Shown here one piece after another: positions 29,176 to 36,204 of a DNA stretch of 36,204 nucleotides. The translations under genes and the position numbers were made by a program. The DNA is from a virus. Location of the stretch: positions 1-36,204 of the IMG/VR virus record IMGVR_UViG_3300034356_001245; one strand, written 5' to 3'. The notes under the pieces were generated by a model. It was not told where the DNA came from. It saw only the letters and a program-made list of their open reading frames with translations, and searched no databases. How positions within the stretch are numbered: position 1 is the first letter of the stretch; every line of letters starts with the position of its first letter.

Positions 29176-31616
29176 GCGGTGAGTGCCTGTAGCTGCGCGT
29201 TGGTGAGGCGGGAGGGGTAGTAGGTAAGGGTGCGGATGTAGCCCGTGAAGACATTTGAGCCACTGACGTTCTGGCTGCCAATACTCATCCGGTCGGGGGA
29301 TGGCAGAGTGCCTGATGTGTCGGTAAGTACCGTGCCGCCGTTCGCGCATCCGGCAAAATCGTTTGTCCGGTAGGCATATGCAATCTTGCGGACGTTGGCG
29401 TTTCCAAGGGTCATTGCATCTTGGAACGACACCTGAGAGACACCGAGAACAGAAGTACCCTCGTTCCAACCGGGGCCGTAGCCCGCAGACAAAATTAGCT
29501 GGTGGTTAGAGGTAGACGCCGCCGAACTGTCGATCTCATACACGAATGGAAATGCGCTACCGCCCGTCGAACTGACGCCATTCGTGATTGCAACAAACTG
29601 CGGGATAATCGTCCCCTCGCTCTGGTTGTACCAGCTTGAGAAGTTCGTACCCGTCATCGACGCGATGTCAGCCGCGCGTGTGACCGTGGAGGCTACGGTG
29701 GGGATGTAGCTGGTGGCGAACGCACCGGTTTCTGATTGAGCGCCCCACAACAAAATTGTGGCGCTGGACGCAAAGGCCTCAAGACGCGCCGAAGAAATGC
29801 TGGAAACAATGGCAAAGCGCAGACCAGTCGCCGCTGCGTTGGTTGTTGTCATTACGCAACGATACCAACCGTTATTAAAAGCGGTAATCGATGCAGTCGT
29901 TCCGGTCCCAAAGGCGGCGCTCGTTGCAGCACTTAGATTAAAGTTTGCGTATGGATCGGCAGTGCCACCCACAGCTATCTGAAAAAAGTTTCCTGTCCCA
30001 GCTTTGACAAATACAGATATGGTCTTAGCACCTACGGCATCAGAAGCGTTCAGCGAATGCGTGTTTACTGTGCCGTCTGCCGTAATGGTGTCTGCGTTTG
30101 CCGTGCCGTCAGGCGAGGTCGTAGTGTTGGCAGTTACAGTGACAAAGATGTTTTGCCACGACGGCGCGTTGTTAAACTGATCGCTGTACAGCACCAAGTT
30201 GACCCGCTGCTCCTCGATCAGCAGGCCGTTGGGCGCAAGTGTGACGGGGTTGTAGTCGAAGCGCGGGCCGTAGTAGGCCGTGCTGGTCGGTGCCGCGCCG
30301 GGGTTGTAGACGTAAGGGTCGACGCTGGCAGAGTTGGAAAGCTGCGCGCCCCAGAGGAACAGGCCGGACGTACCGTTGCCCGTGTAGCTAATGGTCACGC
30401 CTGTGCTGACTAAGTTAAAGTCGACAAAGATAGACGTATTAGCGCCACCGAGTATCAATGTGTAACTGCAACGATACCATCCGTTGCCAGCGTCTTGAAT
30501 TGTTGCCGATCCTCCGGAAGCACCGCCAGAGCCGGCATTTGCGCTTACAACAGTTCCCGCTGATAAATCAAATACCGCGTTGCCTTGCCTTACGAATGTA
30601 GGCGACTCAGCCACACCAACATAAACCCTCGTCCGCTCTGCGGCCTTGGCGAAGAATGAAACCGTGTACGAGCCTGTGTTAGTCGTGCTTGCAGCAGTCC
30701 CATAAAAACGGTGTTGACCGGTGCTGCTGTCCTCTACAAGTTTGTCTGCGGTGGTTGAGCCATTGGGTGCCGCAGTGGCGTCCGGACTGATAGTCGCGCC
30801 TGCCTTTGTCCAGTAGGCGTTATTAAACTCCTCCGTGAAGCCGAACAGATTGGGTGGGCTGGTGCTGTTATACGTCGAGGGCAGCGTCTGGTAGGTGACT
30901 TGCTCAAGCTGCGCGCCCCAAGCAAGAACGCCATCGGTGCCGTTGCCTGCCCAGTTAAACTGATTGTCGGCACTTTGCGCATAAACATCACCACCGAAGG
31001 AAGCGGTGCTGCCAGCAGCGCGCAGCGCAGAGCAGCGAAACCAACCATTGCCGACACTCTCAATAGCGGTGTTAAGCATTCCAGTGGTGGTGGCGATTGC
31101 ACCCGTCAAAACATTAAAAAAAGCAACCCCGCCGCCCGCCGCGTTCCCAAAGCTCAAACGAATAAAGTTGTACCCATCTGCCTTTGCGTAAACCGAAAAA
31201 ACGTAAAGGTTGCCAGCCGAGACCGTTCCAACCCCTGCGGAAGCTTGATGCCCTCCGATTGTCGTATTAGGTATCAACTTGTCGGCGGTAGCTGTGCCGT
31301 TAGGCGCAACAGATGTATTAGCACTAACGCTAAGGTTGTTTTTACCCCAACTCGCGTTATCAAACGCCTCGCTGTTCGTCACCAGATTATTCGGCGCGTA
31401 GGTCACCCGCCCGGTGCTATCGACCAGCGTGGCGTTCGTCGTGCGGCTGAACGTAACGCGCGGGTCGAGGGTGTTGCTGGTCAGGAAGTCCAGCGACAGC
31501 GACGAGCCGTCTCCCGTGATGAGACCGGACGCGCCGCCCCACAGGCCCGGTACGCCCTTGTACAGGCCGACGCCGAGCGCGAGGCCGGATACGCCGCTGT
31601 AGAGGCCTGTGCTCAC
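29172..31616 (-). CDS. Large fibre/adhesin with three carbohydrate-binding-like modules
   Basis: An 814-aa protein, GTG start at 31616. The N-terminal 75 residues are a Gly-rich attachment part (LYSGVSGLALGVGLYKG, DPRVTFSRTTNATLVDS). Then come three related modules of about 170-180 residues, at about 77-240, 256-430 and 473-650. Each has an opening with N-x6-F-x-N-x2-W, a middle with S-V-x-x-K-A, an NGWYRC motif and a WGAQLE-like end, resembling phage carbohydrate-binding (jelly-roll) modules. The C-terminal part (SSWYNQSEGTIIPQFV, ending TYYPSRLTNAQLQALTA) resembles a concanavalin/LamG-like domain. Likely a receptor- or polysaccharide-binding virion protein. Confidence 0.82.
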   Translation of the reverse strand: MSTGLYSGVSGLALGVGLYKGVPGLWGGASGLITGDGSSLSLDFLTSNTLDPRVTFSRTTNATLVDSTGRVTYAPNNLVTNSEAFDNASWGKNNLSVSANTSVAPNGTATADKLIPNTTIGGHQASAGVGTVSAGNLYVFSVYAKADGYNFIRLSFGNAAGGGVAFFNVLTGAIATTTGMLNTAIESVGNGWFRCSALRAAGSTASFGGDVYAQSADNQFNWAGNGTDGVLAWGAQLEQVTYQTLPSTYNSTSPPNLFGFTEEFNNAYWTKAGATISPDATAAPNGSTTADKLVEDSSTGQHRFYGTAASTTNTGSYTVSFFAKAAERTRVYVGVAESPTFVRQGNAVFDLSAGTVVSANAGSGGASGGSATIQDAGNGWYRCSYTLILGGANTSIFVDFNLVSTGVTISYTGNGTSGLFLWGAQLSNSASVDPYVYNPGAAPTSTAYYGPRFDYNPVTLAPNGLLIEEQRVNLVLYSDQFNNAPSWQNIFVTVTANTTTSPDGTANADTITADGTVNTHSLNASDAVGAKTISVFVKAGTGNFFQIAVGGTADPYANFNLSAATSAAFGTGTTASITAFNNGWYRCVMTTTNAAATGLRFAIVSSISSARLEAFASSATILLWGAQSETGAFATSYIPTVASTVTRAADIASMTGTNFSSWYNQSEGTIIPQFVAITNGVSSTGGSAFPFVYEIDSSAASTSNHQLILSAGYGPGWNEGTSVLGVSQVSFQDAMTLGNANVRKIAYAYRTNDFAGCANGGTVLTDTSGTLPSPDRMSIGSQNVSGSNVFTGYIRTLTYYPSRLTNAQLQALTA

Positions 31617-31618
31617 CC

Positions 31619-32254
31619 CTACGCCCTGTTATCGCCGGACTGGATGACGGTGAGGGTCGCGGTGCCCGTGCCGCTGGTGATCAACAGCCGGACGGCCGCC
31701 GGCACGTATGCGTAGTTGCCCTGCCGGTTGATAGTCTGTGCGACCATGTTCGGGTCAGGGTGGCTGAACCACGTCGGGTTCGCGATATCCCACATGCTGT
31801 CGAGGGTCTGCTGCACCGTCCACGTCACGCTGCCGCTGACGACCACCTGAAGGGACACGTCCGGCCTGCCGTGGATGTCGAGAACCAGCGGCAAGGCCAC
31901 ACCAGCGGTGCCGAAGCCGACGCGAATTGTGCCGACCGTGCCGCCACCGGCCACCGAGACGTCCGTGACGGTCTTGAAGTACCGCGTGGTCGAGATCGTG
32001 GTGGTGTTGGGGCCGGTGACTGTCTCAGTCATCGCCACGCCCGAAGAGTTGGTTCCGGTAACCACGTAAGTGCGCGTGCTGTCGTTGCCCGTGGATGTCA
32101 CGGTGACAAGGTACGCGGCGTTGAAGACGGCGACGCCTGCAACGACGTTCGCGCCGTTGAGGGTCAGTGCTCCGGCAGTGCCCCTCGTTTGGTCAAGGCA
32201 CACGGCGTTATTCACGGCCGCGCTTAACTGGAGACTTTCGATAATCTGACGCAT
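31619..32254 (-). CDS. Virion structural protein (211 aa)
   Basis: A Thr/Val/Gly-rich beta-predicted protein; ATG at 32254 is preceded by GAGGAACATGAG. QLSAAVNNAVCLDQTRGTAG, then YVVTGTNSSGVAMTETVTG, then WDIANPTWFSHPDPNMVAQT. It lies between capsid-associated genes and the large fibre. It is probably a head-surface or neck protein, but no fold motif is decisive. A stem-loop and promoter candidate lie just upstream of its start. Confidence 0.72.
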   Translation of the reverse strand: MRQIIESLQLSAAVNNAVCLDQTRGTAGALTLNGANVVAGVAVFNAAYLVTVTSTGNDSTRTYVVTGTNSSGVAMTETVTGPNTTTISTTRYFKTVTDVSVAGGGTVGTIRVGFGTAGVALPLVLDIHGRPDVSLQVVVSGSVTWTVQQTLDSMWDIANPTWFSHPDPNMVAQTINRQGNYAYVPAAVRLLITSGTGTATLTVIQSGDNRA

Positions 32255-32273
32255 CTCATGTTCCTCGGTAATC

Positions 32274-32297
32274 GGGGACTGCCCGAGGACAGTCCCC
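32274..32297 (-). other. 10-bp stem-loop in head-tail intergenic gap
   Basis: Arms GGGGACTGCC (32274-32283) and GACAGTCCCC (32288-32297) on the plus strand pair over 10 positions including one G-T wobble, with loop CGAG. On the minus strand the transcript would read GGGGACTGTC CTCG GGCAGTCCCC. It lies just downstream of a TATAAG hexamer, so it could form the 5' end of a new transcript, or act as a terminator for the upstream gene; it has no U-tract. Confidence 0.5.
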
Positions 32298-32298
32298 T

Positions 32299-32327
32299 CT
32301 TATACCACCGCTCGCGCGGATAGTCAT
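32299..32327 (-). promoter_or_regulatory. Candidate sigma70-type promoter before tail genes
   Basis: On the minus strand ATGACT (32322-32327, 4 of 6 matches to TTGACA) stands 17 bases from TATAAG (32299-32304, 5 of 6 matches to TATAAT), in the 72-base gap before the 211-aa structural gene. The -35 element overlaps the upstream stop codon by one base. A strong stem-loop follows at the predicted start site. Confidence 0.4.
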
Positions 32328-32770
32328 CAGTCCTGTGCGGTTGTCTGCACGTACTGGATGGTGACACGCACCTGCCCAGCCGTGGGCTGACCCACAGAAG
32401 TGACGGTGCCAAACAACGTCACGTTCGTGCCGATGTTGGCCATCGCAGTGCACTGCGCGGCCGTGTGGCTGGTCGTGTTGCGACCGCCCGTCTTGGCGTT
32501 GACACTGGTGACGTACTGCGTTCCCGCAGCAGCCGTGCCGACGGTCAGCGTCGCCGAGGTGGCGCTGTTGTACGGCACGAGCGTGTCGGCGTAGATCTCC
32601 ACGATCTGCGAACTTGCAGGCATGATGATCGAACCGGTCTGCACCAGCGTGGCGTCGAAGGTGACCAAGAACGTCTGCGACAGGATAACCTGTCCGATGT
32701 TCGGGCCGCCGTCGGCGCCGGCAGGCTTGTCGCCCGACTGGAGCGGGCCGCTCCATGTAGTCTGAGACAT
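32327..32770 (-). CDS. Small virion protein, decoration-like (147 aa)
   Basis: ATG at 32770 has a GGAG site (GAAGGAGAAAACAG). A Thr/Ala/Val-rich beta-predicted protein: WSGPLQSGDKPAGADGGPNI, then DATLVQTGSIIMPASSQIVE, then TSVNAKTGGRNTTSHTAAQC. It follows the capsid gene, separated by a UUCG stem-loop. Head decoration or other virion surface protein is likely from position and composition; not certain. Confidence 0.68.
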   Translation of the reverse strand: MSQTTWSGPLQSGDKPAGADGGPNIGQVILSQTFLVTFDATLVQTGSIIMPASSQIVEIYADTLVPYNSATSATLTVGTAAAGTQYVTSVNAKTGGRNTTSHTAAQCTAMANIGTNVTLFGTVTSVGQPTAGQVRVTIQYVQTTAQD

Positions 32771-32794
32771 CTGTTTTCTCCTTCAGAGAAGAGA

Positions 32795-32812
32795 GGGGGG
32801 CCGAAGCCCCCC
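32795..32812 (-). terminator. UUCG-loop stem-loop after major capsid gene
   Basis: On the minus strand GGGGGGC TTCG GCCCCCC, a 7-bp stem closed by a TTCG loop, lies eight bases after the capsid stop. Its core (GGGGGC TTCG GCCCCC) is identical to the stem-loop at 423-442 on the other arm. There is no U-tract. It may be a partial terminator or protect the abundant capsid message. Confidence 0.6.
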
Positions 32813-32819
32813 GCTCAGG

Positions 32820-33734
32820 TTAGATGCCCGGCGTACCGTACACGCCGCGCGGATCGGTCCAACCGAACGCGTAACGCTCGGTGGCCTTGTAGCGCATGCT
32901 GTCGGTTTCGAAGTCGCCTTCCATTGACTTCTCAAGGCCGCGACGCATCGCGAGCTTGAGACCCTCGGGCGCATCGGTCTGTACCCACCATGCGGTGGTC
33001 GAGGTGATACGCGAGAGGTTGGCCTGACCGCCGTCCAAAAGACCCATGCTTTTCACAGGGTTAATGTCGTTGTTTGCGGTACCGGCACGCAGAACAGACT
33101 TGAGGAGAACCTCACCCTGAAATACGTTCGAAGGGCCAAGAACCAGCTTCTTCGGCGTCAAGCGAATGCGCTTGCCGTTGTTGTCCACCGCGTTGCGGAT
33201 CTGGACGAGAAGCTGCTCCAGCGAGGTCTGCGACAGGTTTGCGGCCGTCGAGAGCTTGTTGGAGAATGTGCCGTTGGCAATCGGGTGATTGGTGGCCACC
33301 AGCTCAACGCCGTCGCCGCCAGCATAAGCTGCCGTGAACGAACGGTTGAGGATGTTGGCGCCAAGGGTTTCCTTGGTTTCAATCAGCGACTGGGCGAGGT
33401 GACGTGCATAGGTCTGACCGATGCGGATGTGATCACCATCTTCGACAAGAACCTTGGTCAGGGCGAATGCCAGACCGTAGACCTTGTACAGGTAGCGCTG
33501 AATGAACAGGACGCCGCCCGACTGGTAGGTGACCGGCATGCCATCTGGCAGTTCCGGTGCAGCGCCGAACCCGTACAGGACAGGCTCTTCATGGTAGTTC
33601 CGGGGGATACCCTTGAACTCCTTGAATACCTGCGCCCACTCATCGGCACGCTGGTCGTAGATACCGTTGAACTCTTCATTAAGAATAGGCTCAACGATGG
33701 AGCGGAAGTCTGTACTCCGCATTGGATTAGCCAT
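32820..33734 (-). CDS. Major capsid protein (HK97-fold type)
   Basis: A 304-aa protein with a strong GGAGGG site (GGAGGGCTTGAACA before ATG at 33734). FRSIVEPILNEEFNGIYDQR opens the N-terminal helix; GVLFIQRYLYKVYGLAFALT and TYARHLAQSLIETKETLGAN form the spine; GVELVATNHPIANGTFSNKL and RIRLTPKKLVLGPSNVFQGE are typical of capsid proteins of this phage type (Mu gpT-like or related); it ends GWTDPRGVYGTPGI. It follows the scaffold-like and decoration-like genes. It forms the icosahedral shell. Exact family not certain, but capsid identity is well supported by context and pattern. Confidence 0.88.
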   Translation of the reverse strand: MANPMRSTDFRSIVEPILNEEFNGIYDQRADEWAQVFKEFKGIPRNYHEEPVLYGFGAAPELPDGMPVTYQSGGVLFIQRYLYKVYGLAFALTKVLVEDGDHIRIGQTYARHLAQSLIETKETLGANILNRSFTAAYAGGDGVELVATNHPIANGTFSNKLSTAANLSQTSLEQLLVQIRNAVDNNGKRIRLTPKKLVLGPSNVFQGEVLLKSVLRAGTANNDINPVKSMGLLDGGQANLSRITSTTAWWVQTDAPEGLKLAMRRGLEKSMEGDFETDSMRYKATERYAFGWTDPRGVYGTPGI

Positions 33735-33748
33735 TGTTCAAGCCCTCC

Positions 33749-34303
33749 TTAGTAAGCGGCGATGTTGGCAGTGTTCTGGTGCTCAGAAATCTGAACCAGA
33801 GCATTGACATACGTGTCGCCGAAGTTGTTGTCCGGACCGGGGACGATACCAATCAGGCGGAGGCCTGCGTTGGTGGCGGAAGATGCGACGTTCAGCGACT
33901 GCGACGACAGACCGGTGGTCGTGTTGCCGGCAGCGGCCGAGAAGTCGTACTGCTTGCCGACATCGGCAACAGCCAGAGCAGCGTTGCTCTGGATCTGGTA
34001 CGTGATCGTCTGGTCGATGGTCACATACGTGACGATCTCAGTAGCCACGGTGCCCGTGGTCCACTTGTTGGAGATGCGGCGACGCTGGTCGCTGTCGGTC
34101 CATTCGACGCCCTGAAAGGTGCCGATGAACGCATCGCCAGCGGCGGCGACGACGATGGTTCCATCCGTCGGGTCGACTTTGACCGGCTGGTTCTGGAAGA
34201 TGTTCGCGGCGTATCCCGAGGTGCAAGTCATCGCGAACGGGCGAACGGTGCCCGACGGATGGTTTACTGGGATAAGGCCGTAGGGGGATGCAGTGCTTGG
34301 CAT
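33749..34303 (-). CDS. Virion protein upstream of capsid gene, decoration-type
   Basis: A 184-aa Thr/Ala-rich protein; ATG at 34303 has an AAGGA site. The N-terminus MPSTASPYGLIPVNHPSG matches a family (MPSxxSPYGLRPVN) that precedes capsid genes in many uncultured aquatic phages as I recall. ASGYAANIFQNQPVKVDP-like and AFIGTFQGVEWTDSDQRRRI segments fit the same family. Probably a head decoration or capsid-stabilising protein. Confidence 0.75.
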   Translation of the reverse strand: MPSTASPYGLIPVNHPSGTVRPFAMTCTSGYAANIFQNQPVKVDPTDGTIVVAAAGDAFIGTFQGVEWTDSDQRRRISNKWTTGTVATEIVTYVTIDQTITYQIQSNAALAVADVGKQYDFSAAAGNTTTGLSSQSLNVASSATNAGLRLIGIVPGPDNNFGDTYVNALVQISEHQNTANIAAY

Positions 34304-34338
34304 GTCCTATTTCCTTAAAAAGTTTATTGCGAGGTGCC

Positions 34339-34881
34339 TTAGCTGAAAGCTGCCAGCCTCGGCGCGGCTTGACGAAAATCATCCATACCGTCCCCTTCAA
34401 TGAGCCGACTGCCGGACTGCTCGGCCTGCGCGCGGATGCTATCCGCAACTTCGGCGAGCTTATCCTCTTCACGCAACGGAGCGTCGTAGTGAGCTTCCTT
34501 CATGAACCTCTGATAGAGGCTCTCGGGCAGCTTAAACGCGAGCATCTCGTTGACCGCGATCATACCGACGTATTCGCCGGTCTTGACCGAGGCATGAGCC
34601 ATCCCGGGAACTTCTTCTGCCTTAACCGGCTCGTAACCGAGCTGGATGCGGCGATGAATTGGATCGCGCGGGTTGGTCGTGGTGAGCCAGCACACATGAT
34701 ATCCGGGTAGATCCGGTAGATCAGGAAGTGCGTCGTTAAATAGTTGAGCCCGGAACATCTCAAGTCGTTCGTCATCGCTGACCTCGCGGCTTTCGGTGAC
34801 CTGCCGGTCATCCATTCCACGAGAGCGCCGAGCAACACCCGGTTCCTTCTTCAAGCGGTCGTCCATACGATCATCATTCAT
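34339..34881 (-). CDS. Conserved protein between scaffold and decoration genes
   Basis: A 180-aa protein with strong ribosome binding site AAAGGAG nine bases before ATG at 34881. Highly charged N-terminus (MDDRLKKEPGVARRSRGMDD), a middle with PDLPGYHVCWLTTTNPRDPI and RRIQLGYEPVKAEEVPGM, and a MIAVNEMLAFKLPESLYQRF segment that could interact with capsid or scaffold. Position between scaffold and head genes suggests a head-assembly role. No known domain recognised. Confidence 0.72.
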   Translation of the reverse strand: MNDDRMDDRLKKEPGVARRSRGMDDRQVTESREVSDDERLEMFRAQLFNDALPDLPDLPGYHVCWLTTTNPRDPIHRRIQLGYEPVKAEEVPGMAHASVKTGEYVGMIAVNEMLAFKLPESLYQRFMKEAHYDAPLREEDKLAEVADSIRAQAEQSGSRLIEGDGMDDFRQAAPRLAAFS

Positions 34882-34895
34882 GTTGGCATACTCCT

Positions 34896-35825
34896 TTAGT
34901 TAGCCGAACCGTTTTTGTCGTAGGCCTGATACGCCTTGAGCATTTGGTTGCGACGTGAAACGTCGTCCCATATGCCCGCCTCGATCATAGCCTGCTTACG
35001 TTCGGGTGTCACGTAGATTTCTTTGCGGGTGGAAGTCGGTGCGTGTTCGCGCGTCTGGCCCTGCGGAGGGGCCTTGCGGCGCGGCGCGCCGGCAGCCGGC
35101 GCCTCGTCCGCAGAACCACCCACGCGGGACGCCACGCGGCGCGTCAGCTCTTCCCAATAGCTCCGCGTCGTCGGGTCGTACCCGGCCGCCGTGAGGCTGT
35201 TGTCAATCGCCTTGGTGACGGCGCTGTCCTCGTCGCGGCCCGATGGATCGTACCACGGGTTGGCCGAGAGCCACTCCTTGGCGTAGTTCACCGTGCGCGG
35301 ATCTGGACCCGGGTTGGCGTGCTGCTGGCGGGCCTGCTCGACCTGCTGCTTCTGCTGCCAGAGCAGCGCCGCCTCGCGCTGCGCCTCGTCGCGCAGACGC
35401 ATGGCCGTGGCCACGTCGTCACCGTTGCCGGCCTCGACGGCGCGGGCGATGATGCCCTCGGCCTGCCGCACTTCCTGCTGCACCTGCTGGAACCGCTGGT
35501 CGATGGCGCTGACGTTGCTGGCCAGCGTGTTGCCCTCGATGGCGGCCACGCGTCGCGCCAGTTCACCGTTCTGCTGGCGCAGCATCTCCAGTTCGCGCTG
35601 CGCGCTTTCCTTGGCGCGCTTCTGGATTTCGCGACGCTTGACGCGACGCTTGCGGCTCTGGCTCTCGACCTCGTCGTCAGTGTCGTCCTGACTGGCCGCG
35701 AGGCGTTCATCGTCGCCGTCATCATCATCCTCGGCGTCGTCTGCCTCGGCCTCGACGGGCACCTCAACGGGCGGCGTGCCCTCGATGATCTCGAACTCGT
35801 CTTCAGTTTCTGGTGTGTCAGCCAT
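34896..35825 (-). CDS. Head scaffolding protein
   Basis: A 309-aa protein. It has a very acidic start (about 1-52: EDEFEIIEG, AEADDAEDDDDGDDERLA), a basic patch RKRRVKRREIQKR near 58-70, a long Gln/Glu/Ala/Arg coiled-coil region at about 70-170 (REVRQAEGIIARAVEAG-like), then a globular part with WYDPSGRDEDS and a C-terminal helix ending RRNQMLKAYQAYDKNGSAN. This acidic-coiled-coil layout and the position ahead of the capsid gene fit a scaffold that guides procapsid assembly. ATG at 35825 has an AAAGGAG site. Confidence 0.82.
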   Translation of the reverse strand: MADTPETEDEFEIIEGTPPVEVPVEAEADDAEDDDDGDDERLAASQDDTDDEVESQSRKRRVKRREIQKRAKESAQRELEMLRQQNGELARRVAAIEGNTLASNVSAIDQRFQQVQQEVRQAEGIIARAVEAGNGDDVATAMRLRDEAQREAALLWQQKQQVEQARQQHANPGPDPRTVNYAKEWLSANPWYDPSGRDEDSAVTKAIDNSLTAAGYDPTTRSYWEELTRRVASRVGGSADEAPAAGAPRRKAPPQGQTREHAPTSTRKEIYVTPERKQAMIEAGIWDDVSRRNQMLKAYQAYDKNGSAN

Positions 35826-35846
35826 GACCGGCTCCTTTCAGCCTTA

Positions 35847-35864
35847 TAGCGGCGGTTGCCGCTA
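35847..35864 (-). other. 7-bp stem-loop between co-chaperonin and scaffold genes
   Basis: Arms TAGCGGC (35847-35853) and GCCGCTA (35858-35864) are perfectly complementary with a 4-base loop. It lies in the 44-base gap between the co-chaperonin stop and scaffold start, without a U-tract. It may tune readthrough or protect the transcript. Confidence 0.4.
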
Positions 35865-35869
35865 GATCG

Positions 35870-36204
35870 TTAAACAAACGCCTTCACCGTCAGCGGATCG
35901 CCCGGCACTGCGCCGAGCAAGTCGAGATCGTTGAACAGCACGAACAGCACTTCGTCTTCGTTGTTTGGACCGTGCTTAACTGTCCACTTGTCGCCGCCGT
36001 ATTTTGGCGTGCGAACGAAGTCACCCGGCGCGGCCCACGAACCTTCGGGCCACGCTTCCTGCGTGTTGCGGTTTTTAAACGCGAGGCTGCCCACGGCGAT
36101 GACCTTGGCCACCTGCGTGTTCCACTGCTCGGTGTCCCGAGCGTCCTGCGTCAGGATGATGCCGCCGGCCGTCTTGCGCTTGGCAGAGCGGATCTGCACC
36201 AGCA
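35870..36204 (-). CDS. GroES-like co-chaperonin, 5' end outside window
   Basis: The frame is open to the window edge at 36204; in-frame GTG at 36199 is probably internal, since the N-terminal strand of the fold is missing. At least 111 codons are present, with KTAGGIILTQDARDT, VAKVIAVGSLAFKN, PGDFVRTPKYGGDKW and DEVLFVLFNDLDLLGAV. These match GroES-type 10-kDa chaperonins: a KSAGGIVL-like loop, then GxVxAVG, then GDxVxxxxYGG, then a final EEVLIMxExDILA. Phage versions (for example T4 gp31) replace host GroES to fold the capsid protein; here the gene sits upstream of scaffold and capsid, consistent with that. Confidence 0.82.
   Translation of the reverse strand, partial: LVQIRSAKRKTAGGIILTQDARDTEQWNTQVAKVIAVGSLAFKNRNTQEAWPEGSWAAPGDFVRTPKYGGDKWTVKHGPNNEDEVLFVLFNDLDLLGAVPGDPLTVKAFV

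Noticed and set aside
28894-29469. Longer 191-aa version of the 93-aa gene
   Set aside because: The extension lies within the fibre gene in another frame, and the ATGA overlap at 29172-29175 gives a natural start.
1-36204. tRNA or other structured RNA genes
   Set aside because: I saw no tRNA-like cloverleaf or CCA end in the gaps, which are nearly all shorter than 100 bases; a proper scan (tRNAscan-SE, Infernal) was not possible.

Overview
The window is part of a tailed double-stranded DNA phage genome (Caudoviricetes), GC-rich, probably a short-tailed (podovirus-like) virus of a GC-rich bacterium. Evidence for a phage: a co-chaperonin-like gene, a scaffold-like protein, a major-capsid-like protein, connector/adaptor-like and nozzle-like proteins, several fibre or adhesin genes, a complete lysis cassette (holin candidates, GH19 endolysin, nested Rz/Rz1 spanins) and large Ala/Gly-rich virion proteins that look like ejected internal proteins. 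No tail tube, tape measure or sheath gene is visible, which with the P22/SU10-type adaptor and nozzle candidates favours a short tail. No integrase, terminase, portal or polymerase lies in the window; these are presumably outside it. The gene style resembles uncultured aquatic phages, but no host can be named from sequence alone.

Layout. Positions 1-2482 hold a short rightward block: a partial gene with unusual codon use, a 59-aa zinc-ribbon protein, an SNF2-type helicase and two small proteins, the last four overlapping by a few bases (replication/early module). From 36204 down to 2475 every gene is leftward. In transcription order: partial GroES-like co-chaperonin, scaffold candidate, unknown protein, a decoration-type protein, major capsid protein, two small virion proteins, a fibre with three carbohydrate-binding-like modules, a run of small basic/Met-rich proteins (DUF6321-like, a 58-aa protein, DUF6496-like), a 134-aa virion protein, a beta-helix tailspike-like protein, a 61-aa protein, a nine-copy NTFY-repeat protein, an adaptor-like protein with an inserted domain, a Cys-motif protein, a ferritin-like DUF5856-type protein, three small membrane proteins, endolysin, spanins, a second adaptor-like protein, a peptidase-S74 fibre, a glycine-rich adhesin, a nozzle-like protein, and six genes ending in large internal-virion-type proteins, one with a PcfJ-like domain.

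The two arms converge and their last genes overlap tail to tail by 8 bp (2475-2482). Most leftward genes touch or overlap (TGATG, ATGA, TAATG, GTGA), implying long co-transcribed, translationally coupled units. The few gaps carry stem-loops, two of which share an identical 16-nt UUCG core, and two sigma70-like promoter candidates (near 32300 and 23350). The host-recognition genes at about 24.5-26.8 kb and 29.2-31.6 kb contain patches far lower in GC than their neighbours, consistent with exchange of host-range modules. There is no gene-free stretch over 300 bases.
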